Shown here: in pieces, positions 9,016-17,656 of the stretch | Layout of the letters: every line of letters begins with the position of its first letter | Numbering within the stretch: position 1 is the stretch's first letter | NCBI GenBank assembly: GCA_964423505.1 | Contig: CAYREX010000003.1 | Location: 124,001-188,000 of the forward strand | DNA: 64,000 nucleotides | Reading direction: 5' to 3' | From: CAYREX01 sp964423505 | GTDB taxonomy: Bacteria > Fermentibacterota > Fermentibacteria > Fermentibacterales > JCC-6 | Position numbers and translations under genes: made by a program | The notes under the pieces: model-generated | Seen by the model: the letters and a program-made list of their open reading frames with translations, nothing else | What the model was told of the DNA's origin: nothing | Databases searched by the model: none

Positions 9016-9040
9016 GCGCCCGGCCGCTGGGGCCGGGCGC
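9016..9040 (-). terminator. Rho-independent-type hairpin after the Yip1 gene
   Basis: A perfect 10-bp GC stem (9016-9025 with 9031-9040) with a 5-nt loop lies just downstream of the Yip1 gene stop, in the 80-nt gap before mgtE. No clear T-run follows, as with other hairpins in this window. Confidence 0.5.
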
Positions 9041-9062
9041 GGCTCGGGACCTACGGGGTCCT

Positions 9063-9653
9063 CTAGCGGAATCCCCTCGGGATGCCGGGCATGACGATGT
9101 TCGCCAGGACCGACGTCAGGGCGCCGGCGACTATCATGCCGACCAGGAGGACCACGAAGTAGCCCACCTGCTTCTCCTTGGGGATGTCCAGCAGCTTGTC
9201 GGTGGCCATGTAGAGCAGGTAGAGGCCGTAGAGGCCGCCGAGGAATGCGAGGGGTGCCAGCGGCAGGAAGATGAAGAAGACGCCGGCCACCCAGCCGGGC
9301 GTGTAGGAGTAGATGACCGCCTTGCCCGCCTGGTCCACCGAGACGGAGCCGCCGAAGCTGTCGGCCAGCTTGGAGGCGATGAAGGAGACGCCCACCAGGA
9401 GGGCGATGCTGGCCACGAACCATACGATGGCGTAGGGGATGGCGTACTGCATCGGGTACCGCACGGTGTACCCCATGAAGCTCCTGCCGATGAGCCCGTA
9501 GCCGATGAAGTTGGCTATGGCCGGGATGGCGGCGAGGAAGACGGCGTAGTTGAGAATCATTTCCTTCAGGGTGGTGGGCTCCTCACGCACCTCGGCGAAG
9601 AAGTCGCCAGGGTTGGTGATGAGCCTGATCACCTTCTGGATGATCTGGTCCAT
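9063..9653 (-). CDS. Yip1-family integral membrane protein
   Basis: 196 residues from ATG 9653, with AGGAGG 5 nt upstream. The N-terminus IIQKVIRLITNPGDFFAEVREEPT is the typical Yip1/YIP1-like amphipathic start found in bacterial members (F/W-x-x-I-x-x-P lead-in). Five hydrophobic segments follow: AVFLAAIPAIANFIGYGLIG, IVWFVASIALLVGVSFIA, AVIYSYTPGWVAGVFF, LAPLAFLGGLYGLYLLYM and VVLLVGMIVAGALTSVL. The family is widespread in bacteria with no fixed function. It appears monocistronic, flanked by a hairpin downstream. Confidence 0.85.
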   Translation of the reverse strand: MDQIIQKVIRLITNPGDFFAEVREEPTTLKEMILNYAVFLAAIPAIANFIGYGLIGRSFMGYTVRYPMQYAIPYAIVWFVASIALLVGVSFIASKLADSFGGSVSVDQAGKAVIYSYTPGWVAGVFFIFLPLAPLAFLGGLYGLYLLYMATDKLLDIPKEKQVGYFVVLLVGMIVAGALTSVLANIVMPGIPRGFR

Positions 9654-9776
9654 TGCTCCTCCTGTTCAGCGGGCCTGCGGCCCTTCCCGTATCGAGATGA
9701 TAGACCCCTCCTGCGTCGTTCCTATTATTCTATACGGCGTGTGGGTCGGGTAGTGCGCAGCCGGCCCGTTTTCGTA

Positions 9777-9805
9777 TTGACACCCCGGAACCCCGGGGGT
9801 AGCAT
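9777..9805 (+). promoter_or_regulatory. Predicted promoter of the PilZ-PorV-like operon
   Basis: TTGACA at 9777-9782, a 17-nt spacer, then TAGCAT at 9800-9805. Transcription would start near 9812, leaving a leader of about 54 nt before the PilZ ATG at 9866. Confidence 0.5.
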
Positions 9806-9865
9806 TGGCATTGTCCATCCGAAGGCCCATTCCAGACCCACGCACTGACCACTGGAGGGAGAGGC

Positions 9866-10201
9866 ATGCAGGACCGGATGAGCGACCGCAGGTCCCACCG
9901 CAGGACCGTACTCGACTGCGACCTGACGCTCAGTCCCGAGAACATGCCGGTCCTCCCGGTGGTAACCATGAACCTGAGCGCCTCCGGGATATACTGCGTC
10001 AGCTCGAGGAGCCTCGGTGAGCTCGCGAGGGTGGAGCTGGTCCTGCGGATGGAGGGCATGGAGGAGATATCCGCCAGGGCCGTAGTCATACGCGAGGAGC
10101 AGCTCTGCGACGGCACCTACGGCATCGGGCTCTTCTTCACGAGGATATCGGAGGAGCACCGTGACGCCATCATCGAGCGCACCGGGGAGAAGGTGAGGTA
10201 A
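9866..10201 (+). CDS. PilZ-domain protein
   Basis: 111 residues from ATG 9866, with GGGAGAGG upstream. The N-terminal RRSHRR is the Arg-rich motif (RxxxR) and NLSASGI is the (D/N)xSxxG motif that together bind cyclic di-GMP in PilZ domains. The remaining beta-barrel strands are RVELVLRM, ISARAVVIREEQL and YGIGLFFTRI. The protein is a stand-alone PilZ domain, so it probably relays c-di-GMP signals to another protein. Its TAA overlaps the ATG of the outer-membrane barrel gene by one base (TAATG), which links PilZ and barrel expression. Confidence 0.88.
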   Translation: MQDRMSDRRSHRRTVLDCDLTLSPENMPVLPVVTMNLSASGIYCVSSRSLGELARVELVLRMEGMEEISARAVVIREEQLCDGTYGIGLFFTRISEEHRDAIIERTGEKVR

Positions 10202-11307
10202 TGCGTCACCCCAGGCCGGCTCTCACGTCCGCGGCGGTCGCCCTTCTGGTCATTGCCGCGCTCCCGTCGGTCGCCGGAGGAGCAAAGTACGCAGGCGAGT
10301 TCCTCTCCATAGGCGCGGGGGCCAGGGGCCTCGCCATGGGCAGCGCCTTCTGCGCCGTGGCGGACGACGCCACCGCCGGCTACTGGAACCCTGCCGGGCT
10401 CCACCTGCTCCAGGGGCAGGAGGCCCAGCTTATGCACTCCGAGCGCTTCGGCGGCCTGGTCACCTACGACTACCTGGGGTACGGGCGCTCGAACGGCAGC
10501 ACCGGCCTGGGCGCCAGCCTGTTCAGGACCGATGCGGGCGACATAGCAGACACACGCGACCTGGAGTGGTACGACACCGGGTCCGACGGCGTCTTCGGGG
10601 AGGACGGCACCGGCGAGCCGGGCGACTCGGGCAACGACGACTACGACCCGGAGAGCAACCCCTACGGCACCGAGGGCAACGGCCAGTGGGACCCGGGCGA
10701 GGAGATAATCTACGACGAGAGCCGGATATCATGGGGCAGCGGCGTCGACTACGCCCTCTACCTCAGCTGGTCCCGCAGCTTCACCTCGACCCTCTCCCTG
10801 GGGGCCAGCGCCAAGCTGGTCCACCGGAGCCTCGTCGGGTACAGGGCCTTCGGGATGGGACTGGACGTCGGCGTCAGGTGGCAGCCCTCCGAGGCCTTCT
10901 CGGCGGGGCTGAACCTCCAGGACGTCACCGGCACGCACATGTTCTGGGACACCGGCAGCAACGAGTCGGTCCTCCCGACGGCCAAGCTCGGCTTCGCCTT
11001 CAGATGGCCCCTCAGGAAGTTCGCCACCGTTGCCACCTTCGCCGCGGACGGAGACTTCCGGTTCGAGGGCAGGGAGTACGCCGCCCAGTACCACTTCGGC
11101 GGTGTCAGCCTCGACACCCATTTGGGCGCCGAGTTCACGGTGAAGGAGCTTGTCTCGCTGCGAATCGGCGCCGCCGAGGGCGACATGACAGCCGGCCTCG
11201 GCCTGAGCCTCGACCTCTTCCGCCGCCCGGTCTCGCTGGACTACGCCTACCTGGCCCACCAGGACCTGGACAGCACCCACAGGATATCCCTGGGGGTGGG
11301 GTTCTGA
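10201..11307 (+). CDS. PorV/PorQ-type (UPF0164) outer-membrane beta-barrel protein
   Basis: 368 residues with a signal peptide ending near AGGAKY. The N-terminal signature FLSIGAGARGLAMGSAF followed by AVADDATAGYWNPAGL is diagnostic of the PorV/PorQ family, where it forms the plug end of a FadL-like barrel. An Asp/Gly/Asn-rich insert (about residues 125-165, with EDGTGEPGDSGNDDYDP) looks like a Ca-binding extracellular loop. Alternating strands fill the rest and the protein ends in Phe (LGVGF), as outer-membrane barrels do. In Bacteroidetes PorV shuttles cargo from the type IX translocon to the attachment complex. Several genes in this window encode C-terminal sorting domains of that kind, so a similar role is reasonable but inferred. 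Confidence 0.85.
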   Translation: MRHPRPALTSAAVALLVIAALPSVAGGAKYAGEFLSIGAGARGLAMGSAFCAVADDATAGYWNPAGLHLLQGQEAQLMHSERFGGLVTYDYLGYGRSNGSTGLGASLFRTDAGDIADTRDLEWYDTGSDGVFGEDGTGEPGDSGNDDYDPESNPYGTEGNGQWDPGEEIIYDESRISWGSGVDYALYLSWSRSFTSTLSLGASAKLVHRSLVGYRAFGMGLDVGVRWQPSEAFSAGLNLQDVTGTHMFWDTGSNESVLPTAKLGFAFRWPLRKFATVATFAADGDFRFEGREYAAQYHFGGVSLDTHLGAEFTVKELVSLRIGAAEGDMTAGLGLSLDLFRRPVSLDYAYLAHQDLDSTHRISLGVGF

Positions 11308-11323
11308 GGCTCCCTCCCGGGGG

Positions 11324-11953
11324 ATGACCGCTCCCCATTCCGAAGAGGGCGTCAGGAAGGCGATACACCTCTGCTCCATTGCCTTCCCGGTCGCCACCGT
11401 CCTGGCTAACAGGCTCTATCCGGAGTACGGCAGCGTCTACCTGGCAGCAGTGCTGGCGGCGGTTGCCGTCCTTCTCATGCTCTTCGATCTCATGAAGGCC
11501 AGGGTCAGGCCCTTCAGGTCCTTCGTCCGGCACTTCTTCGGCAGGGTCCTGAGGGAGAGGGAGCTGGAGGGGGGCATGACCGGCTCCACCATCGTCGTCG
11601 CCAGCGCGGCGTTCACGATACTGGTCTTCAGGGAGCCGGTGGCCGTGGCCGCCCTGGTCTTCCTCAGCCTGGGGGACAGCTCGGCCGCCCTCGTGGGCAA
11701 GCACTTCGGAAGGATAAGGCTCGTCTCGGGAAGGACCCTGGAGGGGAGCCTCGCCGCCCTGAACGTATGCCTGGCCTCCGGCATGGTCATGCTCTGGCTC
11801 GCTCCCGACATGGGATGGCGCCTGACTCCCGCGACCATCCTGGTCGGCTCCCTGGTCGCCACGGTTTCCGAGCTGGTGGACATGCCGCTTGACGACAACT
11901 TCCGCATACCTGTCTTCGCGGGGATAGCCATGGAGCTGATGCTCCCCGGCTGA
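11324..11953 (+). CDS. Polyprenol/diacylglycerol kinase-like (SEC59/CdsA-like) membrane protein
   Basis: 209 residues from ATG 11324. It has about six hydrophobic segments and starts with RKAIHLCSIAFPVATVL, the RKxxHxxxG-type entry common to the dolichol kinase/phytol kinase/CTP-dependent lipid kinase group. The middle holds the conserved LSLGDSSAALVGKHFGRIR segment (GDxxAxxxGxxxG) and then GRTLEGSLA, followed by PLDDNFRIPVFAG near the end, the usual DNxxxP motif. These enzymes phosphorylate lipid alcohols with CTP or act on phosphatidate; the substrate cannot be told here. The gene lies between the barrel gene and miaB in one run. Confidence 0.82.
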   Translation: MTAPHSEEGVRKAIHLCSIAFPVATVLANRLYPEYGSVYLAAVLAAVAVLLMLFDLMKARVRPFRSFVRHFFGRVLRERELEGGMTGSTIVVASAAFTILVFREPVAVAALVFLSLGDSSAALVGKHFGRIRLVSGRTLEGSLAALNVCLASGMVMLWLAPDMGWRLTPATILVGSLVATVSELVDMPLDDNFRIPVFAGIAMELMLPG

Positions 11954-11972
11954 TGACCAGGGACGGACTGCC

Positions 11973-13292
11973 GTGAGACCCTCCTGCTACGTGGGCGTCT
12001 ACGGATGCCAGATGAACGTGCGCGACTCCGAGACCATCCGGGGGCTCATGGAGTCGGCAGGCTACCGGCTGGTCGAGGAGCCGGCCGGGGCGGAGGTTGT
12101 CATCCTGGTCTCCTGCGCGGTCAGGGAGCATGCCGAGACCCGGGTGCTGGGCCGGCTGTCGCAGCTGGCCGGCGGACGCGGGGGCGGTGGCCCCCTGACC
12201 GTGCTCTGCGGCTGCGTGGCCGAGGAGCACGGCGAGGAGCTCCTGGAGAGGTATCCGGCGCTGGACCTGGTGGTGGGCCCGGACAGGTACCTGGACCTCC
12301 CGGCCCTGCTGGCGGCGGGGGAGAGGGGGGCATCGGTGGGCTTCCTGCCCGGCGCCGACCATTACGACCGCGTATCCCCGGGCAGGACCTGCTTCCCCCG
12401 GTCCTTCGTCACCGTGATGCGCGGCTGCGACAACTACTGCACCTACTGCATCGTCCCGTACGTCAGGGGCGGTGAGAGGAGCAGGGCCCCCCGGGAGGTC
12501 CTGGGGGAGGTCGACCGCCTGGTGGCCGGCGGCTACACCGAGGTGACCCTGCTCGGCCAGAACGTCACGTCCTACTCCGGTGGCGGCCGCGACTTCGCAT
12601 GGCTCCTCTCGGAGGTGGCCCGGAGGGCTCGTCAGGCGTGGGTGAGGTTCGTCACGGGTCATCCCAGGGACCTGACGCGGGACGTCCTCTCCGTGATGGC
12701 GTCGGAGCCCAACGTCTGCCCCCAGCTGCACCTGCCGCTGCAGGCGGGCAGCGCGCGGGTCCTCGCGCTCATGAACCGGGGCTACACGCCGGATGTCTAC
12801 ATCGATAAGGTGGCCCTCGCTCGGGAGCTCGTGCCGGGCGTGGTCCTCTCCACGGACGTGATAGCAGGCTTCCCCGGGGAGACCCGGGAGGACTTCGAGG
12901 AGACGATGGCGCTCATGCGCGAGGTGCGGTTCGACCACGCCTTCATGTTCCGCTACAGCGAGAGGGAGGGGACCGCCGCCTGCGGTCTCCCCGGCAGCGT
13001 TCCGGTCCCGGAGAGGCTGGGCAGGCTTCGGGAGCTGCAGGAGCTGCAGAGGTCAGTGACCGTGGAGAGATCGCGGGCCCTCATCGGGGAGGTGAGGGAG
13101 GTCATGGTGACCGGCCCCGCCGCCAGGGAGGGGCAGCAGGCCGGCCGGACTCCCGGGGGCAGGCTCGTGGTGATGGAGGGGACCGGCTTCCAGCCGGGGG
13201 AGGTGGTCGACGTTCGCATCGAGCGGGCTGACGGTTGGACCCACCACGGGATCCCGCTCCGCCGGGGAGACGGTCGGGGAGAAGGCGTCTAG
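11973..13292 (+). CDS. miaB: tRNA-2-methylthio-N6-dimethylallyladenosine synthase MiaB
   Basis: 439 residues from GTG 11973. MiaB is a radical SAM methylthiotransferase that adds a methylthio group to i6A37 of tRNAs reading UNN codons. The N-terminal UPF0004 domain carries the three auxiliary-cluster cysteines (Cys12 in YGCQMN, Cys48 in VSCAVRE, Cys81 in CGCVAE). The radical SAM motif GCDNYCTYC gives Cys152, Cys156 and Cys159. HLPLQAGSARVLALMNR and GFPGETREDFEET are typical of MiaB rather than RimO. A TRAM domain ends the protein (VMVTGPAAREGQQAGRT). The stop TAG shares its bases with the xseB stop on the other strand. Confidence 0.93.
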   Translation: MRPSCYVGVYGCQMNVRDSETIRGLMESAGYRLVEEPAGAEVVILVSCAVREHAETRVLGRLSQLAGGRGGGGPLTVLCGCVAEEHGEELLERYPALDLVVGPDRYLDLPALLAAGERGASVGFLPGADHYDRVSPGRTCFPRSFVTVMRGCDNYCTYCIVPYVRGGERSRAPREVLGEVDRLVAGGYTEVTLLGQNVTSYSGGGRDFAWLLSEVARRARQAWVRFVTGHPRDLTRDVLSVMASEPNVCPQLHLPLQAGSARVLALMNRGYTPDVYIDKVALARELVPGVVLSTDVIAGFPGETREDFEETMALMREVRFDHAFMFRYSEREGTAACGLPGSVPVPERLGRLRELQELQRSVTVERSRALIGEVREVMVTGPAAREGQQAGRTPGGRLVVMEGTGFQPGEVVDVRIERADGWTHHGIPLRRGDGRGEGV

Positions 13293-13540
13293 CCCTCGCC
13301 GCCGCCGCTCTCCAGGTCCGCCAGCACGTCCCGGACCGTGGCCTCCGTGGCGTCCAGCCTGGCCCTCAGCGACCGGATGAGCGTCGCCGCCCTCCTCACC
13401 CTGGTCTCGAGCAGGTCGACCGGCGTATCCTCCCGGCCTATCTCGTCGACTATCCTGGTCAGCTCCTCCAGGTCCTCCTCGTAGGAGCCGCCCTTCCCGG
13501 CGAGCTCCTCGGGGGCGTCGGCGCCTATCTCATCGGTCAT
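13289..13540 (-). CDS. xseB: Exodeoxyribonuclease VII small subunit
   Basis: 83 residues, the normal XseB length. The start ATG at 13540 has GGAGG 9 nt upstream and lies inside the end of xseA, an 11-nt overlap. The sequence is one helical hairpin: SYEEDLEELTRIVDEIGREDTP, then LLETRVRRAATLIRSLRARL, matching the family pattern of a Glu-rich first helix and a basic second one. XseB binds XseA to make the exonuclease that degrades single-stranded DNA from both ends. The gene order xseA-xseB and the overlap support the call. Confidence 0.88.
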   Translation of the reverse strand: MTDEIGADAPEELAGKGGSYEEDLEELTRIVDEIGREDTPVDLLETRVRRAATLIRSLRARLDATEATVRDVLADLESGGGEG

Positions 13541-14954
13541 CGGCATCATCCTCCGTATCAAGGATCGAATCTTCCCCGCCGGAGCGGGGACGGACCTCAA
13601 GGACCTCCGTCTCGGCCTCTCCGTCGCTCAGCTCAGCCACCAGGCGGTCTCCTGGCGAGACCTCCCGGCAGCTCCCGACGAGGCCGCCGTCCTGCTTCCT
13701 CAGCGTCGCCCAGCCCCTGGCCCTGAGCCTTGCCGGGTCTCCGGCCGCCAGGACGGCACCGGCGCTGTCCAGCCTCCTGCGCGCGGAGCCTATCCTGTCG
13801 GTGCAGCATCGGACAAGCCTCTCTGTCAGCTCGTCGAGCCTCGCCCGTCCTCCCGACGCCCTCACGCCGGTCTCCAGTGCTCTCAGCAGACCCGCTTCAG
13901 CGGTCTGCAGCCGCCCGTCGGCAGCCCTCAGGCGACTGCCGGCGGAGGCGCTGATCCACCTGGCGAGGGTGTCCAGGTGCCCGGCGCTCCCCCGGCATCG
14001 CATTGACGCGGATCTCTGGAGGTCCGCCGCCATGGAGGAGAGGAGGGAGGAGGCCTCCGCGACCCTCCTGCCCACGATCACCTGCAGAGCCGAGGAGAGG
14101 GAGCGAAGGTCCTCCTCCGCGGAGGCTGCACGGTCCACCAGTATGTCCGCTGCATGGGTGGGGGTCTTCGCCCTGGTGTGGGCCGCGAAGTCCGGCAGGG
14201 TGGTGTCGGTCTCGTGGCCAATACCGGATATCACCGGCCAGGGAAGCTGGGCTATGGTCCTCGCTATGTGCTCGTCGTCGAACCACCCGAGGTCGGTTGC
14301 GGAGCCGCCGCCCCTCGTGAGCACTGCCACGTCGAGGTCGGGCACGGAGAGGAGACCGTTCAGGGCGCTTATCACGCTGGCCCTGGTGCCGCTGCCCTGC
14401 ATCAGCGCCCAGGCGGTCCATACCTGGAAAGGGTACCCGCTCTCTCTCAGGCCGTGCAGGAAGTCGCTGCAGGCCGCCGAGTCCCTCGCGGTCACCAGGC
14501 CGACCCTGAGCGGCAGCCGCGGCATCGGCAGCTCTCCGTTCGCGTCCAGCACGCCCTCCGGCCGAAGGCGGTCCACTAGCTCCCGCAGCCTGACCCTGCC
14601 CTCTCCGTCCGAGAAGGTCGGGTCGATATCGACGACCTTGAGCTGGAACCTGCCGGTCCTGTCCCAGAGGGAGACCCTGGCGAGAACGCGAAGCGACATG
14701 CCCTGGCGCAGCTCGAAGAGACGGCCGTGCCTGGCGAAGCTCCTGACAACCGCGTTCCTGGAGCCCGCGAAGAGGGCGCAGTCGACCGAGGCCGACGGCT
14801 GGCCGCCGCTCCCGCCATCCGGCGGCTGCACGAGCTGGAAGTATGTATGGCCCCTGGGGTTGGTTCTCGGCGTCCTGCTCAGCTCTCCCCTGACCCATAC
14901 CGGGTAGGGGAACGAGAGCTCCAGGAGCTCCGCTACCCGCCTGTTCAGCTCCAG
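13530..14954 (-). CDS. xseA: Exodeoxyribonuclease VII large subunit
   Basis: About 474 residues. The N-terminal OB fold starts with LELNRRVAELLE, then PVWVRGELSRTPRTNPRGHTYF, the standard XseA nucleic-acid-binding lead-in. The catalytic core holds LPLRVGLVTARDSAACSDFLHGL, VLTRGGGSATDLGWFDDE and VISGIGHETDTTLPDFAAHTRAKTP, with the conserved Gly-His-Glu-Asp residues. A long helical region and a C-terminal barrel (LRARGWATLRK) complete it. No ATG, GTG or TTG is in frame between an upstream stop and the OB fold. CTG at 14954 is given as the start, but it lacks a good Shine-Dalgarno. ATC at 15008 has GGGGAG 4 nt before it, and GTG at 14831 would cut off the OB fold. Confidence 0.88.
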   Translation of the reverse strand: MELNRRVAELLELSFPYPVWVRGELSRTPRTNPRGHTYFQLVQPPDGGSGGQPSASVDCALFAGSRNAVVRSFARHGRLFELRQGMSLRVLARVSLWDRTGRFQLKVVDIDPTFSDGEGRVRLRELVDRLRPEGVLDANGELPMPRLPLRVGLVTARDSAACSDFLHGLRESGYPFQVWTAWALMQGSGTRASVISALNGLLSVPDLDVAVLTRGGGSATDLGWFDDEHIARTIAQLPWPVISGIGHETDTTLPDFAAHTRAKTPTHAADILVDRAASAEEDLRSLSSALQVIVGRRVAEASSLLSSMAADLQRSASMRCRGSAGHLDTLARWISASAGSRLRAADGRLQTAEAGLLRALETGVRASGGRARLDELTERLVRCCTDRIGSARRRLDSAGAVLAAGDPARLRARGWATLRKQDGGLVGSCREVSPGDRLVAELSDGEAETEVLEVRPRSGGEDSILDTEDDADDR

Positions 14955-14991
14955 GACGCCGAGGTCGCCGTCGCCGTGCGGCCCGGTCCGG

Positions 14992-15381
14992 TCAGAAGAC
15001 CCTGAGATCGTACTCCCCGCCGGTCTCTCCCATGTCGTGGACCACTATGTACGCCGTCCCGGAGTATGGCGCGGTGAGGACCAGGTCCTCCGCACCCTCC
15101 GTGGCTCCCTCCGCGAGGGCGAACTCCCTGGCATAAACGTAGTCCTCGTAGTACGGCGTCATTATGAACTCGTCGTAGTCCATCTCCGAGGACGCCACCA
15201 GCAGGTCGAGGTCACGCCCCCCGGTCTCGTCGAAGCTCAGCAGTATCCAGTACTGCGTCCCCTCCTCCATCGATATGGTGTACATCGAGGTCGCGCCGCG
15301 CTCCAGCACGTCCGACGCCTCGAGCAGGGGGGGCGCCGTGGTCGCGTGGAGGGCTGTCAGTATCAGGGCTGCCGTCATCAT
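14992..15381 (-). CDS. Small secreted protein with a PPC-like domain
   Basis: 129 residues from ATG 15381, with GGAG 7 nt upstream; a second ATG follows at once. The signal peptide is MMTAALILTALHATTA. The remainder looks like one bacterial pre-peptidase C-terminal (PPC) beta-sandwich: SMYTISMEEGTQYWILLSF, a variable acidic middle with DLDLLVASS, and the closing GTAYIVVHDMGETGGEYDLRV. PPC domains usually sit at the end of secreted proteases and are removed after export; here the domain is alone. It is 37 nt upstream of the presumed xseA start in the same direction, an unlikely functional partner. Confidence 0.7.
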   Translation of the reverse strand: MMTAALILTALHATTAPPLLEASDVLERGATSMYTISMEEGTQYWILLSFDETGGRDLDLLVASSEMDYDEFIMTPYYEDYVYAREFALAEGATEGAEDLVLTAPYSGTAYIVVHDMGETGGEYDLRVF

Positions 15382-16066
15382 GTTCCGTCTCCTTCGTTTC
15401 TCCGGCAACCGGAAGATTCCGCCGGCCGGCCCTCCGGTCAAGCTCTCTCTACCTCGCTTCGGGCTCTCCGTTCCCTCCAACTCACTCCCCGGGCTTCTCC
15501 CGCCGGGGCCTTCTCCGCGGCAGGGGGGAGGGGGCCTTGCTACAGGGATGCGACTCAACCGGCCGTACAGGGGCAGGCACGATGCTGGCCCCGGATACCC
15601 CGGAGTGGCATGGGCTATAACTCACCATAAGATGATGTGATGAAGGTTTGTCAGGCCCGCCGGTGGGGCGGAGGGGGCGGTAGGGAGGGGGTACCACCCC
15701 ACCCCATGCCAATGCTGTTTACTATTACAATAAACAAGAATTATAGATATGGGAGCGTTCCTCGGTCTGGCGCAGTGCCCCCGCATCCGGGAGAAAACGC
15801 CCCGGGTGTACAGATCAGCGGATAAACAGGCATATTGCCTGCGCGCCCGGTACCTTCACTGCGTGCGGCGGGCCTCGGTGGGTCGGCAGTGCAGATACTG
15901 TATACCTTCATGGTATGGAGGGTTATCCTCCTGTCCCCGGCGCTCGTCAGCCGGTCGTCTCGCCTTCTGGAAGGGAGTCCCCAGGGGGCGGATTTGAGCG
16001 ACAGGTCCGCCGCCTTATCTTACTCCCTGCGATTCGTCCGTCCCGAACCCCGAGAGGAGATCAGTA
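15382..16066. other. 685-nt intergenic region
   Basis: No convincing gene was found. The region separates the divergent PPC and uridine-kinase-like genes. It contains GC-rich runs and one distinctly AT-rich island (about 15715-15750). Within that island TTTACT (15718-15723) and TATAGA (15742-15747), spaced 18 nt, could be a promoter pointing rightward. A short palindrome AGGCATATTGCCT lies near 15828. Short open frames here have biased, low-complexity translations (GGGGGREGVPPHP) and no family resemblance. Confidence 0.6.
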
Positions 16067-17656
16067 TTGAAGCCGGAGGATCTGGAAGGCCGTGAGGTAA
16101 TTGCCGCGGTGCTGCCCGGAGGGGAGATAGTCTCTCTCAGGGCGCTCGACGGGGAGAGCATCGGCGAGGCCTCCGCGGTGCCGGCCGGTACAGGAGAGGG
16201 CAGGGAGGTATACAGGAGGGGCCTGGTGCTCGCCCTGGACCTCGCGGTTCGCCGGGTCTACCCGGAGTCGAGGCTCTGGGTGGAGCACTCCATATCCCTC
16301 GGCTACAGGTGCAGGCTGGAGAACCCTCCTGCCGACCCGCCGGACGTGGTGGTGGAGCGCCTGGACAGGGAGCTCGCCAGGATATCATCGGAAGCGCTCC
16401 CCGTGGAGCCGGTCAGCTGGCCCAGGGACAGGGAGGCGGTGGAGTCGGAGTCCTTCTCCAGGCTGGCCCAGTGGGCCGGACCGGACGACGAGGTCATGGG
16501 CAACATGCTGTCCGGCGGCTGCGCCTATGCCCTGGGTCCGGCCTTCCCGGATACATCGTGGCTGGACAGGTGGGAGCTGAGGCCCCAGGGGAGGGACTTC
16601 GTCCTCAGGTTCCCCGGGTCCGCCTGCTGGCCGAGGATAAGCGACTGGAGACCCAGGCCCAAGCTGGCCAGGGAGTTCGACCTCGAGGAGCAGCACTGCG
16701 CCAGGATAGGCGTGCGCGACCTCGACCAGCTGAACTCCAGCATAGAGCGGGACGGCGGCTGGCAGGTGGTGCTGATGAGCCACTTCTACCAGACCTACCG
16801 TATGGTGGAGATAGTGAAGGAGCTGGAGCGGAGCTACCCCAGGAGGCGGATTATCACCATAGCCGGACCCTCCTCGGCGGGCAAGACCACCTTCGCCGGC
16901 CTTCTCGGAACCTATCTCAAGGCCCAGGGTTTCGGGGCCAGGGTGATGAACGTCGACAACTACTTCAAGCACAGGAGGGAGACGCCCCGCGGCCCGGACG
17001 GGCTGCCGGACTACGAGTGCCTGGAGGCGATAGAGACCGAGCTCCTCGGTGAGGACCTGGCCGCGCTGCTGGACGGCCGGGAGGTGGTCATGCCGGTCTT
17101 CGACTTCCACGAGGGGATAAGGCTGGAGGGTGATCGGCCGGTGAGGCTCCGGGAGAACGAGTTCCTGCTGGTTGAGGGCATCCACGGCCTGAACGACGCC
17201 CTCACCCCGGGTGTCGACCCCGGTATGAAGTTCAGGGTCTACACCTCGGCGCTTACGCAGATCAACGTCGAGAGGCTCACCCGCATGTCAACCTCGGACA
17301 GCAGGCTGCTGAGGCGGATGGTCAGGGATAGTACCCAGAGGGGGTATACGGCGGAGGAGACCATAGACGTCTGGCCCATGGTGCGCAGGGGCGAACGGAA
17401 CAACATCTACCCGTTCCAGGAGAACGCCGACGTCATGTTCAACTCGGCGCTCCCCTACGAGCTGCCGGTGCTGAAGCCGTACGCCGAGCCGCTCCTGCGG
17501 ACGGTGCCCAGCGGTACCAAGGCGTACAGGACGGCAGAGAGGCTGCTCCGCCTCCTCGCCTGCGTGCGCCCGATAGACACGGGGCTGGTGCCTAACACCA
17601 GCCTGCTCAGGGAGTTCATAGGAGGGTCAATCCTCAAGGGAAGGGAGAAGACATGA
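16067..17656 (+). CDS. Uridine-kinase-like P-loop nucleoside kinase with tRNA-synthetase-like N-terminal region
   Basis: 529 residues from TTG 16067 with GGAG 7 nt upstream. The C-terminal half (about 255-460) is a phosphoribulokinase/uridine kinase domain: Walker A GPSSAGKTTFAGLLG near residue 266, then NVDNYFKHR, DFHEGIR, EGIHGLNDAL and a lid region around RRMVRDSTQRGY. The first 200 residues resemble the N-terminal TGS/tRNA-synthetase second-additional domain found in long bacterial uridine kinases, with RGLVLALDLAVRRVYP and WVEHSISLGYRC. In that long class the substrate has not been settled, though nucleoside phosphorylation is likely. Its TGA overlaps the aminopeptidase ATG (ATGA). Confidence 0.85.
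   Translation: MKPEDLEGREVIAAVLPGGEIVSLRALDGESIGEASAVPAGTGEGREVYRRGLVLALDLAVRRVYPESRLWVEHSISLGYRCRLENPPADPPDVVVERLDRELARISSEALPVEPVSWPRDREAVESESFSRLAQWAGPDDEVMGNMLSGGCAYALGPAFPDTSWLDRWELRPQGRDFVLRFPGSACWPRISDWRPRPKLAREFDLEEQHCARIGVRDLDQLNSSIERDGGWQVVLMSHFYQTYRMVEIVKELERSYPRRRIITIAGPSSAGKTTFAGLLGTYLKAQGFGARVMNVDNYFKHRRETPRGPDGLPDYECLEAIETELLGEDLAALLDGREVVMPVFDFHEGIRLEGDRPVRLRENEFLLVEGIHGLNDALTPGVDPGMKFRVYTSALTQINVERLTRMSTSDSRLLRRMVRDSTQRGYTAEETIDVWPMVRRGERNNIYPFQENADVMFNSALPYELPVLKPYAEPLLRTVPSGTKAYRTAERLLRLLACVRPIDTGLVPNTSLLREFIGGSILKGREKT

Noticed and set aside
15637..15825. Small open frame in the 15.4-16.1 kb gap
   Set aside because: Low-complexity translation, no family likeness and no clear ribosome site.
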